Source of the DNA: Spirochaetaceae bacterium
GTDB lineage: Bacteria > Spirochaetota > Spirochaetia > Treponematales > Breznakiellaceae
Assembly: GCA_031269165.1 (NCBI GenBank)
Contig: JAISZQ010000349.1
Span: 1-5,205, forward strand
DNA: 5,205 bases
Direction of reading: 5' to 3'
In this document: positions 5,143-5,205 of the stretch, in pieces
Position numbering within the stretch: position 1 is the first letter of the stretch
How the letters are laid out: the number at the start of each line of letters is the position of its first letter
The notes under the pieces: generated by a model
The model's input: only the letters and a program-made list of their open reading frames with translations
What the model was told of the DNA's origin: nothing
Database searches by the model: none
Program-made: the position numbers and the translations under genes

Positions 5143-5205
5143 CTACGGCCCGCGCCAAACAATTCGGGGGGGGACCCCGCCAATGTTTGTGACGGCCTCC
5201 GCGAA
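5143..5205 (-). CDS. Possible C-terminal end of a converging minus-strand gene
   Basis: On the minus strand one frame is open from the window edge to TAG at 5145-5143, giving 20 residues ending IVWRGP. The stop is 4 nt from the minus-strand terminator, the usual layout for a gene end, and cls on the other strand would then converge with it. The peptide matches no family I recognise. A run of eight C (eight G on the plus strand, 5166-5173) lies within these codons. The stretch is too short to judge coding bias and could equally be another dispersed repeat. Confidence 0.25.
   Translation of the reverse strand, partial: FAEAVTNIGGVPPRIVWRGP

Overview
The window looks like chromosomal DNA from a termite-gut-type Treponema or a related spirochaete. 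This is inferred from three things: a lipoprotein with a relaxed spirochaetal lipobox followed by Gly-rich right-handed beta-helix repeats, an IS3-type transposase end, and intergenic DNA crowded with short dispersed hairpin repeats. The DNA is GC-rich by eye. No species can be named from the sequence alone.

Left side (1-427): the start of a minus-strand IS3-family OrfA transposase runs off the left edge. Its probable IS end is followed by two copies of an AT-rich/GC-palindromic dispersed repeat, then by an extended -10 promoter and a strong ribosome binding site.

Surface-protein locus (428-1620): a predicted lipoprotein with a beta-helix repeat domain. It is split by an apparent one-base loss in a run of five C at 942-946. 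The leader and N-terminal part end in frame 2 at 976, while the repeat domain continues in frame 1 to 1620. Adding one base in the C run would give a single 397-residue protein.

Repeat-rich intergenic stretch (1621-2384): no convincing gene. It holds a purine-rich tract, a 66-bp tandem duplication with nested hairpins, two full copies and one truncated copy of a MITE-like hairpin repeat, another copy of the 67-bp repeat seen upstream, and four ATCCG words spaced exactly 10 bp apart.

Right side (2385-5099): two intact, co-directional genes 30 bp apart, probably one operon. They encode an M24B Xaa-Pro peptidase with all five metal ligands and a three-span cardiolipin synthase with two HKD motifs. 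They act in unrelated processes (peptide turnover and membrane lipid synthesis), so the pairing is read as housekeeping co-transcription.

Right edge (5100-5205): a hairpin whose T-tract lies on the minus strand, probably ending a converging minus-strand transcript, and possibly the last 20 codons of that gene. I found no CRISPR array, tRNA, rRNA or recognisable defence system. The best candidates for follow-up are the split surface-protein gene and the layered repeat array.
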